A DNA stretch of 64,000 nucleotides from Timema cristinae. Lineage: Eukaryota > Arthropoda > Insecta > Phasmatodea > Timematidae. The stretch's first letter is position 1, and each line of letters starts with the position of its first letter. Below the pieces are notes generated by a model. The model searched no databases, was not told the origin of the DNA, and was given only the letters and a program-made list of their open reading frames with translations. The stretch spans positions 1,775,594-1,839,593 of the forward strand of contig JBCFYV010000935.1 of NCBI GenBank assembly GCA_039000515.1, given 5' to 3'. The position numbers and the translations under genes are program-made. This document shows, piece by piece, positions 1 through 11,402 of the stretch.

Positions 1-94
1 TAAATTTGGTCTACACGTGATTAATTATTGTATAGTTAATATTCACATTTCCCTAAATAAAGTGACATGTATAAAAGTGTGTGTTCAAGACAAT

Positions 95-145
95 TGGTTT
101 TTTTTTAAGCATCGCGTCCTACTACCCGTTCGGTTTATACAGTTT
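95..145 (-). mobile_element. SINE 3' tail fragment
   Basis: A short T-rich stretch followed by TACTACCCGTTCGG matches, in reverse complement, the conserved tail (GTATAACCCGAACGGGTAGT) shared by the SINEs elsewhere in the window. Only the tail is visible, with no tRNA-like head, so this is a truncated minus-strand copy. Confidence 0.4.
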
Positions 146-572
146 CAAGACAAGTTAAACCATCTAATCAAGAATTGATTGTGCTTGTTTGTGAACCCTT
201 CACGAGAATCTCAAGCTAGCAAAATACCACAAAATAAACATACAGGCTGACGGCTGAACTCTGTAGGGCGATCAGCCACGCATTCTTCCTTTTGACCTTG
301 AGATAGGTTTCCTTTCCGTTGCTTCTCTTCTCCTGACATGGGGTGGTAGATATGGGGTGGTGGGGAAAGTGTAAAGAGGATAAGATTAGACAGAGACAGA
401 CGCTGTAGTTCAAGAAAACAGCACATAGCATTTCATTTTAAGACGAGGCCTCCTCACACGATTGATACTATTTCACGTACCGAGGCGGCCCCCTTAATAC
501 AGTAGTTAAGAATGAGGAAAGCTATTATTAAGAAATGCACCATCCTTAGCTTGGCGAGTAAATTTAAAATAA
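146..572. other. No gene recognised
   Basis: Mixed-composition DNA. The two overlapping minus-strand open frames here (about 71 codons each) have no recognisable domain and no splice context that I would trust. Confidence 0.4.
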
Positions 573-2195
573 ATGGTACGGTGCACCGCACAGACTTTCT
601 CTCTCTTTCTATATCCTCGTAAGATTTCTGAACGGAATAATGTAGCCTACATTGTATCATCACCACTCCACATAAGAACACGAATAAAATAATATACAAT
701 GATATAGAATCAAAGAGAAAAGAGGCGCATCTTTGTCCACCTAAGGAAAAAATAACATACATTTTTAGATACTTTCTTATATTTAATTACTCTCTGGGTG
801 ACCTGGTGGTCTAGGGGTAAGGTGTCAGACTTCTATGCTGGCGGCCGGGGTTCAATCCTTGGTCCCGGCAAAGATTTATCTGATTACCAAACCCTTCCTT
901 CACCTCTGACAAGTCTTCTTGTGAATGTGGGGAATGCCAGGCCACCACCGTGGTTCGGATTCCACGTTAAACTGTAGGTCCTTCATTTCATCTCACAATC
1001 ACCCTTCCATTACACATTAGCGTAAGTGCGTATAACCCGAATGGGTAGTAAGACGCGGTGCTATTAATAATAATAATAATTACTCTCTGGAATTGGAGAA
1101 TTATTGCCTTAAGACTTAAATAGTATATGTTTACAACTAAAGCTCACAAAATTGTATTAATATATTTGCAAATATATCAAAAACTGTTGCTTTTATAAAG
1201 ATATATGTCAAATAAAAGTTTTTTATTTATAATAGTCCTACAATTTTGCAATGATAAGTTGTTTAGTATCTCAAATAGTTGTGGAGATACGGAAATTAAC
1301 GCTTCTGTAAAGTACACTAAAAATCATTTTCATGGGAGAATGAAAATAGCCAGTTTATTTATAATCTTAATCAACGCCTAGATACGAATTTTAATCAAAA
1401 TTGTTTGAACAGATTTTGAGAAAACCTATTTTTTCTCTTTTCGCCCCTTATAAAACTACTCTTAATTTTAAGTTTTAATAAACACAGAGACAGACGGCAT
1501 TGCAAAGACTATTTTTTAGGGTTTGGGGGGTCATGAGACGTTGACATCCATCAAAATTTCAGGTTAAATTGTTTTTACGGTCGCAATACTTAAACTTGAA
1601 TGTCCAAAAAGTTAAAAAATATATACATTTGCGTATAGATTGAAAGTTATTGATTTTATAAAAATATGTTTCGAATAAAATATTTGTATTAAAAATATAT
1701 ATACATATTTGTAATGCTAAGTAATTTCATATCTCAAATAATTTCGGAGATATTGTAAAAAATGTTAATTTACGCATCAGACTGGAGCCCTTAAAGCCAT
1801 TTTGCTGAAATATTGAGAGAATCCATTTTGTTTGGAATATTTATTAATGTTTATAAATGAAATTTAATCAAAATCGTTAGAGCCAACTTTGAGAAAATCG
1901 ACTTTTTCTATTTTTGTCCTTCAGTAAATTACCCTTAATTTTAGGGGTAGGTATCCAATTCCAAAAATCACTCGGGGCAACCTTATGAAAACCCTATATA
2001 TCAAGTGTTAGCTCAATCGGTAAAATAGTTTAGGCTCTGGTTGGAGGTATAGACAGCCAGACAGACGGAAATTCAAAAACCACTTTTTCGGATTCAGGGA
2101 GTCATGAAACGTTAAGATTCATCAAAATCTTGATTTCGATTTTGTTGACGATAACCATACTTTATCCACCTGTAAGATAGAGAGAAAGTAAAAAT
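573..2195 (+). repeat. Dispersed repeat R1, copy A (unclassified)
   Basis: This stretch matches 57985-59738 in the same orientation over nearly its whole length, starting at AAATGGTACGGTGCACCGCA and ending at TGTAAGATAGAGA. The right part is a diverged internal dimer: module 1 (about 1150-1605) and module 2 (about 1640-2195) share the order of an ATATCTC-like segment, a TTGAGAAAA segment, an ACCCTTAATTTTA segment, an ACAGACGG segment and a GTCATGARACGT segment. No reading frame or certain terminal inverted repeat was seen. Copy A carries a SINE at 798-1076 and lacks about 370 bp present in copy B. Class unknown; a non-autonomous DNA transposon is one possibility. Confidence 0.8.
798..1076 (+). 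mobile_element. tRNA-derived SINE, family A
   Basis: The head has an RNA polymerase III A box (TGGTCTAGGGG, 807-817) and B box (GGTTCAATCC, 849-858) at tRNA-like spacing. It is followed by a body, the tail GTATAACCCGAATGGGTAGT and a (TAA)n end. It is bounded by a perfect 14-bp target duplication, TAATTACTCTCTGG, at 784-797 and 1077-1090. R1 copy B shows the empty site, so this is a real retroposition event. Transcription would be by Pol III, with a LINE partner supplying reverse transcriptase in trans. Confidence 0.93.
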
Positions 2196-2645
2196 ACTGT
2201 GAAAAATTACACGCGAAAAAGATTCCAGTTCTTTCATTCAAGATTCAAATCTCGACATCATTGTCAGTGGTAATCCATTTTATTTATATCGTGATTCCCT
2301 AGACAGCGTGACCACCAGTATGAATTGAACCAGCTGTACCTTTGTTTATGTGATGATAGCTACCATTATATAATAGTAGTTATTTTTCGAGATCCTTGCC
2401 TCACTAACCATTAGGGCTATCTTCAGATTTACAATAAGATAATAGGAACAAGGAAGGTATAATATAATGGAAGTGTATATGCATTTTCTTGTAAAAGGGT
2501 GGGAAATATTTGAGTAGAAACGACCTCCATATACCCTTATGGTATTTTAATAAAAATCTCTTTGTCACCAGCAAATCAGACTAGATGAAACCAAAATATT
2601 TGACAGTGTGTCCACTGGTGCGAGATATTGGAAGTAGTGTGAGAC
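2196..2645. other. No gene recognised
   Basis: AT-rich DNA without an open frame of note, a recognisable repeat family or an RNA gene. Confidence 0.4.
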
Positions 2646-2660
2646 TAAAGGCTGGTGCTA

Positions 2661-2960
2661 TGCTGTGTTGTGTCTAGGACTCTGTCAGATTGGTTTCACA
2701 CTCATTGCTAAGCTAAGCTATGCTGTGTTGTGTCTAGGACTCTGTCAGATTGGTTTCACACTCATTGCTAAGCTAAGCTATGCTGTGTTGTGTCTAGGAC
2801 TCTGTCAGATTGGTTTCACACTCATTGCTAAGCTAAGCTATGCTGTGTTGTGTCTAGGACTCTGTCAGATTGGTTTCACACTCATTGCTAAGCTAAGCTA
2901 TGCTGTGTTGTGTCTAGGACTCTGTCAGATTGGTTTCACACTCATTGCTAAGCTAAGCTA
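2661..2960 (+). repeat. Five perfect 60-bp tandem repeats
   Basis: Five back-to-back copies of a 60-bp unit beginning TGCTGTGTTGTGTCTAGGAC and ending AGCTAAGCTA are identical to the base. They are followed by two more AGCTA steps. Perfect identity implies recent expansion or gene conversion. Because 60 is divisible by three, the array reads as a 98-codon open frame of a 20-residue repeat; I regard this as a by-product. A related AGCTAAGC motif lies inverted near 4165-4190. Confidence 0.95.
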
Positions 2961-3029
2961 AGCTAAGCTACACCTCATTTGGTTGGAAGGCCAATAGAGA
3001 AAATTCTAACCTATTTATTTACGGTTAAC

Positions 3030-3135
3030 AGTGATAGAATTTTACCATATTATTTGGGTTGTCCTATGAAATTGATATTATCTATAAAAAAAATGACAGC
3101 TGTAGATAATATGACTTGATGTATGAATCTATTAC
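3030..3135 (-). mobile_element. MITE-M fragment
   Basis: Degenerate minus-strand copy of a repeat family recurring in this window. The shared core is GACnnnTACAGATCACATGA followed by CTTGACGTATGAAT; here it reads ATATGACTTGATGTATGAAT. Confidence 0.5.
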
Positions 3136-3436
3136 AATTATTTTAGTAACTTTAATAATTAACTTTAACTGTTCTTCCCACAAAAACCACACTATAAGCA
3201 ATGGTCCCTCTTTTCCCTCCCGAACTCGCTGTGGTTTCTTTCTGGTCTGCTCCAGTGAAGTTTAGTTATGATGGCGTTCTACAAAAGTCTTATTTCAATT
3301 CAGATGATAGTACAGAGGAAGATAAGCAGCTGTTTTAGAAGATGAAGAAATTTTATGAGATGGAGGTTTGACTTGTTCAATTAACACTTCCGTTTTCCTA
3401 TTAAATTTTACTAAATATAAAACCTATATAGAATAA

Positions 3437-4020
3437 TCTTACTAATATTATAAATGCGAAAGTTTGTGTGTTTGGAAGTTTGCTACTCAATCACGCCAAA
3501 ACTGCTGAACAGATTCGAATGAAACTTTTTACTTTGGTAGAGTATGTCCTGGAATAACATATAGGACTATTCCCAACCTTTGATTTTACATTAATAATAA
3601 ATATATGACTATAATGTGATTGAAATGATGTTATTTAAGAATTTGTGATTTGATATTTTGTAATTAAAGTAAATAGTAAAGATTGCGAAGTAGTTTCATT
3701 CTAATAAATAATAAATATTATGTTATTCTAGCTATGTGGTTCGAAATTTTTTAAATTAAATTTATTTATCTTACTAATTATGAGGTTAAAAATTTTAAAA
3801 ATTATATTTATAATTGATAACTTAAATAATACATATTTATTTTATTACGAAATATTTAAAATTAAAATTAAAATACGGCAAAATTATTTACAGCTAGAAC
3901 TAAGAAAAATGCATAAATATTTGAAAAATATAAAGTTTGATTTATGACCAAAACAGTTTAGTTAAAAATTAAAAGATGTTATCAATTATTGCGGGCGAAG
4001 CCGCGACGGGTAAAAGCTAG
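3437..4020 (+). mobile_element. Non-autonomous Helitron-like element
   Basis: The element starts with TC (TCTTACTAATATTATAAATG) after an A at 3436. It ends with CTAG (4017-4020) before a T at 4021, so it sits between A and T as Helitrons do. A GC-rich hairpin, GCGGGCGAAGCCGCG (3991-4005), lies 11 bp before the CTAG end, the position expected of a Helitron terminator. The inside is AT-rich and non-coding. The same 3' end, in diverged form, closes the helicase-bearing Helitron at 59756-60338. Such 584-bp non-coding copies would be mobilised by a RepHel protein made elsewhere. Confidence 0.72.
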
Positions 4021-4149
4021 TATTTAAATAGACGTGAAAAAATGAAAACAAAACTTTTCTTTAGTTATTTTCACCAAACTAGAACTGCGTCTATTCAACA
4101 CGGAGTCCAAGCTGCGTTAGGATGGAAAAATTGCCTGGCCAGCAATAGG

Positions 4150-4292
4150 AAAAGACATAGCGCGGCGTGGCAAGGCATAGCTTAGCTTAGCTTACTGTGT
4201 GAACTAACACATTTAAATATATGATCAGTTATTTTTCTAAAGCGTTAGCAGAGAAGATCCTAGCTTAGCGTTTTGTGTGTACCGGCTTTTAC
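4150..4292 (-). repeat. Inverted partner of the 60-bp repeat
   Basis: This stretch contains GCTTAGCTTAGCTTACTGTG and, further right, CTAGCTTAGCG then ACCGGCTTTTACAG. In reverse complement these resemble the left flank (CTAAAGGCTGGTGC, 2645-2658) and unit (AGCTAAGCTATGC) of the 2661-2960 array. It may be the right arm of a foldback-like element. Confidence 0.4.
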
Positions 4293-4610
4293 AGTTGGTT
4301 TTTAGCGGTGACACATTTCATTTTATTCTATGATAAGATTAACATAAAGATGAAACTTTCCATAATTATGTACTAAGGACAACTTCATTATATGTAATTC
4401 GCGTTTTTTAAAATCAACCACTCAATATTGGTTTGGATAAGTTTTAAATCTATTTCTAGCTCGCCACTTTAGAATGCCCTTCTCATAATAGACACCACAA
4501 TATGAGTGCCAATATTTCCCAAAGTAGGGGTACCCTTAAGTTGATTGTTCTGTCCTGGCCACTTAGACACCGGGACAGAACCCAGCAGTCCCTTGCACAA
4601 TCAGCTGGGC

Positions 4611-4994
4611 AACAAGTTTACTCTGTAGAGGTCGCTGATTACGAGACACGCTCTAATCCTAACTGTCCGATGGAGTCTCCCCGATACAACAAGTTTACTC
4701 TGTAGAGGTCGCTGATTACGAGACACGCTCTAATCCTAACTGTCCGATGGAGTCTCCCCGATACAACAAGTTTACTCTGTAGAGGTCGCTGATTACGAGA
4801 CACGCTCTAATCCTAACTGTCCGATGGAGTCTCCCGATACAACAAGTTTACTCTGTAGAGGTCGCTGATTACGAGACACGCTCTAATCCTAACTGTCCGA
4901 TGGAGTCTCCCCGATACAACAAGTTTACTCTGTAGAGGTCGCTGATTACGAGACACGCTCTAATCCTAACTGTCCGATGGAGTCTCCCCGATAC
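4611..4994 (+). repeat. Five 77-bp tandem repeats
   Basis: Units start at 4611, 4688, 4765, 4841 and 4918 with AACAAGTTTACTCTGTAGAG and end CCGATAC. The third unit is one C shorter (76 bp). Near-perfect identity suggests a recent array. No coding or RNA gene function is evident. Confidence 0.95.
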
Positions 4995-5058
4995 AACAAC
5001 AATTTCTGTCTGTTATAGATGTTTTAGTGATCCTCTTCACGCGATCTGTTTCCCTGCT

Positions 5059-5075
5059 GGGGGGGGGGGGGGGGG
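5059..5075. repeat. Poly(G) tract, 17 nt
   Basis: An uninterrupted G run, unusual in this AT-rich DNA. It may be a true G tract able to form stacked G structures, or a place where the assembled length is unreliable. Confidence 0.9.
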
Positions 5076-5935
5076 ACATGTTACCTGGGAGTCTTACTCA
5101 TGACCCACAAGACCACTTTAAATATGATTCTTGACAGCTACGCTGACTCTATAGCAACAGCAGACTAACTCACATGCTCATTTTGATCAATTTTATCTTG
5201 GTTTAAGGCTTATAAGGTTCTTACAACGGTACACGGGTTCATTATACGCTAAGATTAACCTTTCCGAATTAATAGCTAATTATCTGCTTTCACACCAGTT
5301 AATATTAAGTGATCTTAGACTCAAATGAATTATATTTTCACGTACTGCGTTTTACAATTCGTCCAGGGTATCCACATGTTTACACTGATCAATCATATTT
5401 ACACTGATCAATGTTTGAATATGGCCAGTTGTATTCTCTCTGCACGCAAATATTAATACATTTATTTCAAACTCACCTTTCCTCATTCCTAATTTATAAT
5501 AGTTTAGTAAAATGTGTATAGCTGAAAGGGTAGTAATAATGGGAGCAAAAAAACAATCTAAATATTTTAAGTGAAAATATCCCGCTGTATAAGATAATAT
5601 CTTCAAATAAACATACTGGTAATCGATTAAATTGAAAGTGAGCTTTCAAATAAGCGGTTAGCACGTCTTATTTTGACTCGGTAGGATGGATTTTCATCTC
5701 AATTGCTGCGTTTATCATATTTATTCCAAAATGTGACTTTACCTCTTCTCCAGGTGAATTGTAACTTAGAATGTGGTTTTTAGCCATGATCCTCCAGGTA
5801 AGTTAAATTAAAACGCAACTGATATTATCGTTCAAGAATAATACAAAGTATATAATTATTTTTACTACTGCACGTAGAAATAGTTGAATCCATAAAATTA
5901 ATGAATTATTTAGCTAAACTCGCTAATAATAACGT
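5076..5935. other. No gene recognised
   Basis: AT-rich DNA. The minus-strand 84-codon frame at 5352-5606 has no domain features, and ATTTACACTGATCAATG recurs once nearby as a short local duplication. Confidence 0.4.
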
Positions 5936-5939
5936 TATC

Positions 5940-6165
5940 TCAGCTCACAGCCACTTCTTTCACCCCTTAACTTCCAACTATGCTTGCTCCCTTTTAACCC
6001 TCAATCGTTCCTAAACCTTCTTAGCTCACCATTATTCTTGTTACCTCTAAACTCGCAACTATCTCTGCTCTCTCTTAACTCTCAATCGTCCCTAGCCCCA
6101 CTTAGATCATTATTCCTGGTCCCCCTTAGCTCTCAACTACCCCTATTCCCCCTCTGCTGACAGAA
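5940..6165 (+). repeat. Diverged pyrimidine-rich tandem duplication
   Basis: About two diverged copies of a ~118-bp C/T-rich unit with shared blocks such as CTCAATCGT, CTTAGCTC and CAACTA. Too diverged to date; no gene seen. Confidence 0.55.
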
Positions 6166-7265
6166 ACTACCACTCTCTCTTATAGCAATCGTTGACTGTT
6201 GCCCTGTTACTCCAGATGAAAGCCTCCTCCAAACACCTTGTTTCTCTTACAGGCCACACCAGGCGCATCTAACATACTTACGTGTTCATTATTATTCAAC
6301 CTGTGAACAGTCCTAATTCCCGATATTTATATTCCTCCCAATCGTAGGTGTTATTTTCTACCTGCAGCTATTACATTTAATTATCTACTTGTATTATCAC
6401 TTATACGCCTCGGGACATCAATTGCTCTAACAGGGTGATTATCTAACCCCTCCCCCCTCTCTAACTTAAGTTAGTCGTAGTCTTGTTTTTGCACCTTGTA
6501 ATGTTATTGGAAACAAGAAGAAGATAGCAATTTAATGTCAAGTATAGGCTACGTAGTCGACCATTTTCGCCACCATACAATTTTCTAAATGTTTTTCTTA
6601 ACGCTGAACGTTTCGCTTGTTTGTAATTTAAGAATCGTCTCTTGAATGAAAAGCTTAGGGAGCGGTATTATTTTTAATAGTGAAGAGAGAGAGAGAGAGG
6701 AGAGGGAAAAGCTATCTATATTTATGACGTACAAAAATACGTCTATAATTGAAAACATTCAATTATGGAAACGGGTTATACATTTTAGTACAAACGCTAT
6801 ATAGATAGGCTTAAACTTGTTTGAATACGCGACAAGTTGCCGCTTGGTTTTTAATATGTTGTTAGATTAAACACGAGAAAACTCAAATAATAAAATACAT
6901 TTTAAATAAAATGGTTATTTAGCTATTATATATAATTAGTAAAACTAATACTAACCATAATAACCTTTGAAAAATTATGGCCTTGCATTCTTTTATAGTA
7001 AAAATATATTGGTATGAGTTTCATCTTAGCATATTATTACAAGTAAATCTTAATATTTCTGGATTTCATTAGTCAGATTGATACCCGGGTCAATGTATAC
7101 GTTGTTTATGGCATAAACCTTAACTTGATAGGTCACCTATGATGGGGATGATGAGTGTTTGAATCCCAACAAGGTGTATTGAGCTATTCTACTTTTTCAT
7201 AGGTTTTTTCATTCTACTTTCACACTGAAATGGGTGTATTTCCTCTTAATTATCTTTAAGCTTCA
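6166..7265. other. No gene recognised; short GA tract
   Basis: AT-rich DNA holding a (GA)n run near 6685-6700. A possible degenerate B-box-like stretch (TGTTTGAATCCC near 7157) may be a SINE remnant. Nothing else supportable. Confidence 0.35.
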
Positions 7266-7795
7266 GTGTAGATATGTTGATAACCAGGGAAGGTTGTGTA
7301 GATATGTTGATAACCAGAGAAGGTAGTGTAGATATGTTGATAGCCAGGGAAGGTAGTGTAGATATGTTGATAACCAGGGAAGGTAGTGTAGATATGTTGA
7401 TAGCCAGGGAAGTGGTAGATATGTTGATGCCAGGAGGTAGTAAATGTTGATAGCCAGGGAAGGTAGTGTAGATATGTTGATAACCAGGGAAGGTAGTGTA
7501 GATATGTTGATAGCCAGGGAAGGTGGTGTAGATATGTTGATAGCCAGGGAAGGAGTGTAGATATGTGATAGCAGAGGTAGTTAATATGTTGATAACCAGG
7601 GAAGGTAGTGTAGATATGTTGATAGCCAGGGAAGGTGGTGTAGATATGTTGATAGCCAGGGAGTAGTGAAATATGTTTACCAGGAAGGTAGTGTAGATAT
7701 GTTGATAGCCAGGGAAGTAGTGAGATAGTGATAGCAGGAAGGTTAGATATGTTGATAGCCAGGGAAGGTATGTAGATATGTATACCAGGAAAGGT
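7266..7795 (+). repeat. 30-bp minisatellite
   Basis: About 17 copies of a 30-bp unit (GTGTAGATATGTTGATARCC followed by AGGGAAGGTA). Early units are clean. From about 7410 many units lose scattered bases, a pattern that could be biological decay but also looks like consensus error within a collapsed array. Confidence 0.93.
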
Positions 7796-8350
7796 GTAAA
7801 CGATACAAAAATATAAAGGCCATGCCTTGATGATTTTTCAATATTTGTGGGGATACCAGATTTATATTATCAATGGTTCTATATTAATCAATCAATCAAT
7901 CAATTTGTAGGATTAGTTCTCATAACAGGCACAAACTCACTTGCTTTACTTTAAATAAGAAATTTAAAAATCTTATTTTTTTTAGTTGTATTACACTATA
8001 ATTGTATATTTTATAGCTTAAAATATTGACCAAATTAAGCATTTTTAAAACTTGTTTATGACCCATTTAAAAATGTACCTATAGTGAGTATTTGATATTT
8101 TCTCACAGAAGATGTGGCATGTCTCTATAACAAAGGTACACTTATATTTAGTTTGAATTTATTGAATTTAAAAAGGACCCACTTTTAATTTTAATAATTT
8201 TTAAAGATAATTCTTGTTAAGTTTCAGGAGAGTATATGTAGCAATTCCAATTTTGTATAGGATTTTGGAATTATTTTGTAATTTTGATATTTGACTGAGT
8301 GAGTACAATTTATTTAATTAATAAATAGATCTATTTGTTTATTAAACTTA
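7796..8350. other. No gene recognised
   Basis: AT-rich DNA with a short (AATC)n tract at about 7885-7903. Confidence 0.4.
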
Positions 8351-8353
8351 CTA

Positions 8354-8530
8354 CAGTCCAATTTTAATTTGAGGAGTCTCATCTGATAGCTAGAAAAGTT
8401 TCTATATCTACCTTCCCGTATCCATTATCAAGTCATGTGATCCATACATATTACAATTGATAAATATTATCATAATTACCTATTAAATAACATTAATAAT
8501 ATAATAATATGTTATCAAATTTGGCCGATA
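8354..8530 (+). mobile_element. MITE-M copy
   Basis: It begins CAGTCCAATTTTAAT and contains ATCAAGTCATGTGAT and TTGATAAATATTAT in the same order as the copy at 20301-20460. The family ends are inverted relatives of each other (see 20301 and 55250), which suggests a small TIR element. No reading frame. Confidence 0.65.
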
Positions 8531-8849
8531 CAAAACATGTTTTATATTTAAAAGGTTTTTTAATAAAAATTGGAGCTTTATTAAAGTTTTCTTGTATGTA
8601 GTTATTTTTACTCTGTATCATAAGGTCCAAGTTTAGACCCAAATTGCTGTAATGGGATTGTTTATTCCAAAACAAAGAGGCCCTAATAACGCCGTTTACA
8701 ATTCTATGCTGTCTTCACTAATAACATGTTCTGTTCACCGCGCCATACTTCCAGTCTGGAATAACCGCACATTTATACTAATAGGATAGGAATGAATAAG
8801 GTACAATTAAGAAAAACTGTACCCGCATTTTGGTGGAGAGAAAGAGAGG

Positions 8850-8960
8850 TAAAATATGCATAAGAAAAATTCAGTATTTCTGTCCGAGAATTGAACCCCT
8901 CTACTCCTGGCCCCATAAAATCATACAATACGTATGGCCAATGGTATGGCCAGAAATTAT
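8850..8960 (-). mobile_element. Degenerate tRNA-like SINE head
   Basis: GAGAATTGAACCCC (about 8885-8900) is the reverse complement of a B box (GGGGTTCAATTCTC). The A box is not clear, so this is a weak minus-strand SINE remnant and not a tRNA gene. Confidence 0.4.
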
Positions 8961-9109
8961 TCAAGGTCTACCAATACAAATTGACAAAAGTCTCATATAG
9001 AACAAAAAAATTTACTTTGATGTTACTTGAAAAAAAATCCAATAATTAATCTACCTTTTTAAATATATATCAGTGTTATTATTATCTTAAATATAAATTG
9101 GCCGGAAAT

Positions 9110-9215
9110 GACAATACATTGCCAGAGATTTCTTAGTGGTATGATCCCCCGATTCTGAAGCAGGACCTGGTTCGAATCCTAGTTGGGTTCCATAAGGGAG
9201 ATCTTTTACATAGAG
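9110..9215 (+). mobile_element. tRNA-derived SINE head
   Basis: TTTCTTAGTGGTATGATCCC is A-box-like and CTGGTTCGAATCC (about 9168-9180) is a near-perfect B box at tRNA-like spacing. The acceptor ends do not pair and there is a long 3' extension, so a SINE or tRNA pseudogene fits better than a functional tRNA. Confidence 0.5.
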
Positions 9216-9279
9216 GATTTCATTGTGATTTATCCCTTTAAAATTTATAAAATTATTTCTCCCCCTTCCCTCCATTTAG

Positions 9280-10170
9280 ATTAAATCGCAAATAGAATTG
9301 TGTTGAACGTGTTAAGAGATATTATTTTAGCAAATGGGACGTGTTAAGATAATTTTGGAATTAAAGATCTCTCAAAGAATTCTCTTTCATTTTAGTTATC
9401 ACAAAGTTATTTAACTGTTAACTGTTAACTCTTGGTAATATTTTCTTTGCTAAGTGCTTTATAGTAGCTGATTTTTTTTATTATTCTTACTTTTAGTTTA
9501 AATCATTAAATATAATTTGTAGGCTAATTACTCTTTCTCATTTAGATAATTTAGTCCTATAATACTCTTTATAATTTTATGTAGGTTTTTTAGGTCCAGA
9601 TTATTAATGTGTACTTTCGCTCGTATAAAAGGATCAAAACTACTTGTTTTAAAACTTATCGACACACTGTTACATTAAAACCGCCTTTTCATCTAGCTCA
9701 TTAACATTATCTTTGCTATAATATGAACATCTATTGGGAGGTAATGACAGGTCGTTTCTACCACACACGTCCTGCCAAATATCACATCGGCTCAATCTCG
9801 CCGAGCTAGAAAACTGCGTGATCTTAGAGACATGTATTGGAGATATGTAATACACAGCTGGTACTCTGGTAGAGGGCAAGAAGGGCGCATCTCCACCAGG
9901 AGTCAGGCCTGCGGGGGCTCATTAGCGCTTAAAACACGGTGGTGGGCGAGGTGTCTAGGCTGCTAGATTCACATTGTGTTTGACCGTTGTCGATTGGGAG
10001 GTGGAGCTTAGAATCCTTGCCGAACTCATTCACGGCTGAATGAGTTGTTTACCGTCATCTCTCCCAGATAAAAGGGGTACATATCAAGGCTGCCGTCTTT
10101 GTTCCTCCCCTCTTGGGTTAAGTTATGAATAGCCCGCGTGTATAAGATGTATATTAGAAATATATCTTGG
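9280..10170. other. No gene recognised; one strong hairpin
   Basis: The left half is AT-rich. From about 9880 the DNA is locally richer in GC, with no recognised gene. A perfect 10-bp inverted repeat (AACTCATTCA at 10023-10032, TGAATGAGTT at 10037-10046) encloses a 4-base loop. Confidence 0.4.
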
Positions 10171-10171
10171 A

Positions 10172-10445
10172 ACACCGGTGGTCGAGTGGCTTAGGGTGTC
10201 ACTCTCGTATTATACTAGACTGCCGATGACAGTGATATCGGGGTTGGATTCCGGTCGGGTTTAATGAGGATGGTTTTGTCCCAAAATAGTTTTTTTACTC
10301 TGCCTCCACGCAAACAAGGGTTAACATACTCTAAATTTCTAAATTCAACATTCTTCATACCTTATTTATCAGTATAATTATTACCTATGCGTAGTACAAC
10401 CTGAAAAGGTAGTAAAACGTGGTGCTAAAAAAATAAAAAAATAAA
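10172..10445 (+). mobile_element. tRNA-derived SINE, third head type
   Basis: The A-box-like TGGTCGAGTGGCTTAGGG and B-box-like GGTTGGATTCC (about 10243-10253) head a body that includes CCTCCACGCAAAC. The tail is a diverged form of the common SINE tail (CCTGAAAAGGTAGTAAAACG) with an A-rich end. The head differs from those at 798 and 19718, while the tail is shared. Confidence 0.75.
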
Positions 10446-11402
10446 ACAAATTGCTGAGTCTCTAAACATCCGAGAATTGAACTCAAATCTTCATATGACC
10501 TTTTAGTAAATACAAATGTATTCTTTTTGCATTCAACAACGATACAAAATTACTAGCTTCTGTTATTAATTTTATTTTATAGGCATTAATAATTTCTCTC
10601 AAAACTGACAGCTATATATCACATGATTTTACGAAAATAGAACTGGTAACATTTCTAGCAGAAACTGCGAATGAAAATTTTACAGTAATTTCTGTAGAAT
10701 AACTTGGATTATATTTACACAGAGACTTAAACATGTATCAATGCCTCAACGATATCAATAATAATGGTCAGGGTCTTTTGAGTAATTACACAGTTACTAA
10801 TTATAATTAGAACAGTATAACTATGTGGTTTTGTTACTTGTATATCATTTGTTGATGTAGCCGCGTGTTTATAAAAGAAAAAGAAAATAACCCAAATTAA
10901 ACAATTTTGTTTTTGTAAGATAAAATCTAAGCTAACAGGCTTATTATTTAAGCTTTATAAATAAGCAATACTACACATTTTTATAATACATTTGTCCCTA
11001 TTATACCTAGGTCAAGAAAGTCCTTGTCTCTGACCTAGGTTCATTATTAATATGATTGTATACATTTACAAATCAAGACTTTCTTACCTCAAATAACAAA
11101 CACCAAAACTTACAATAATTTTCCGAAATTTATTTCATTGAGATAGTAAAATCGTGTATTTTAATAATGCACTATGCTCAAACATTATAAATATAAACCC
11201 ATAAATAAGATTTAGTATTTATTTTAACATTTTTTGATTACATCCCTACAATTATTTACTTTTAACAACTTTATTAAAATTAATTTAAATATTTTTAGAG
11301 GACAATCGATTTTCTGGCCCAATTCGCGTTTTCATATTATATTTGTATTTAATTTAATAAAATTTGCAACATTTATATATATATATATATATATTTAGAT
11401 TA
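10446..11402. other. AT-rich DNA with repeat scraps
   Basis: A B-box-like GAGAATTGAACTC lies near 10469 (minus strand). A weak MITE-M-like segment lies near 10605-10660 (GACAGCTATATATCACATGA). An (AT)n run is at about 11371-11391. No gene recognised. Confidence 0.4.

Noticed and set aside
2665..2961. 98-codon open frame of perfect 20-residue repeats
   Set aside because: It is the translation of a 60-bp tandem array whose unit is a multiple of three; there is no other coding evidence.
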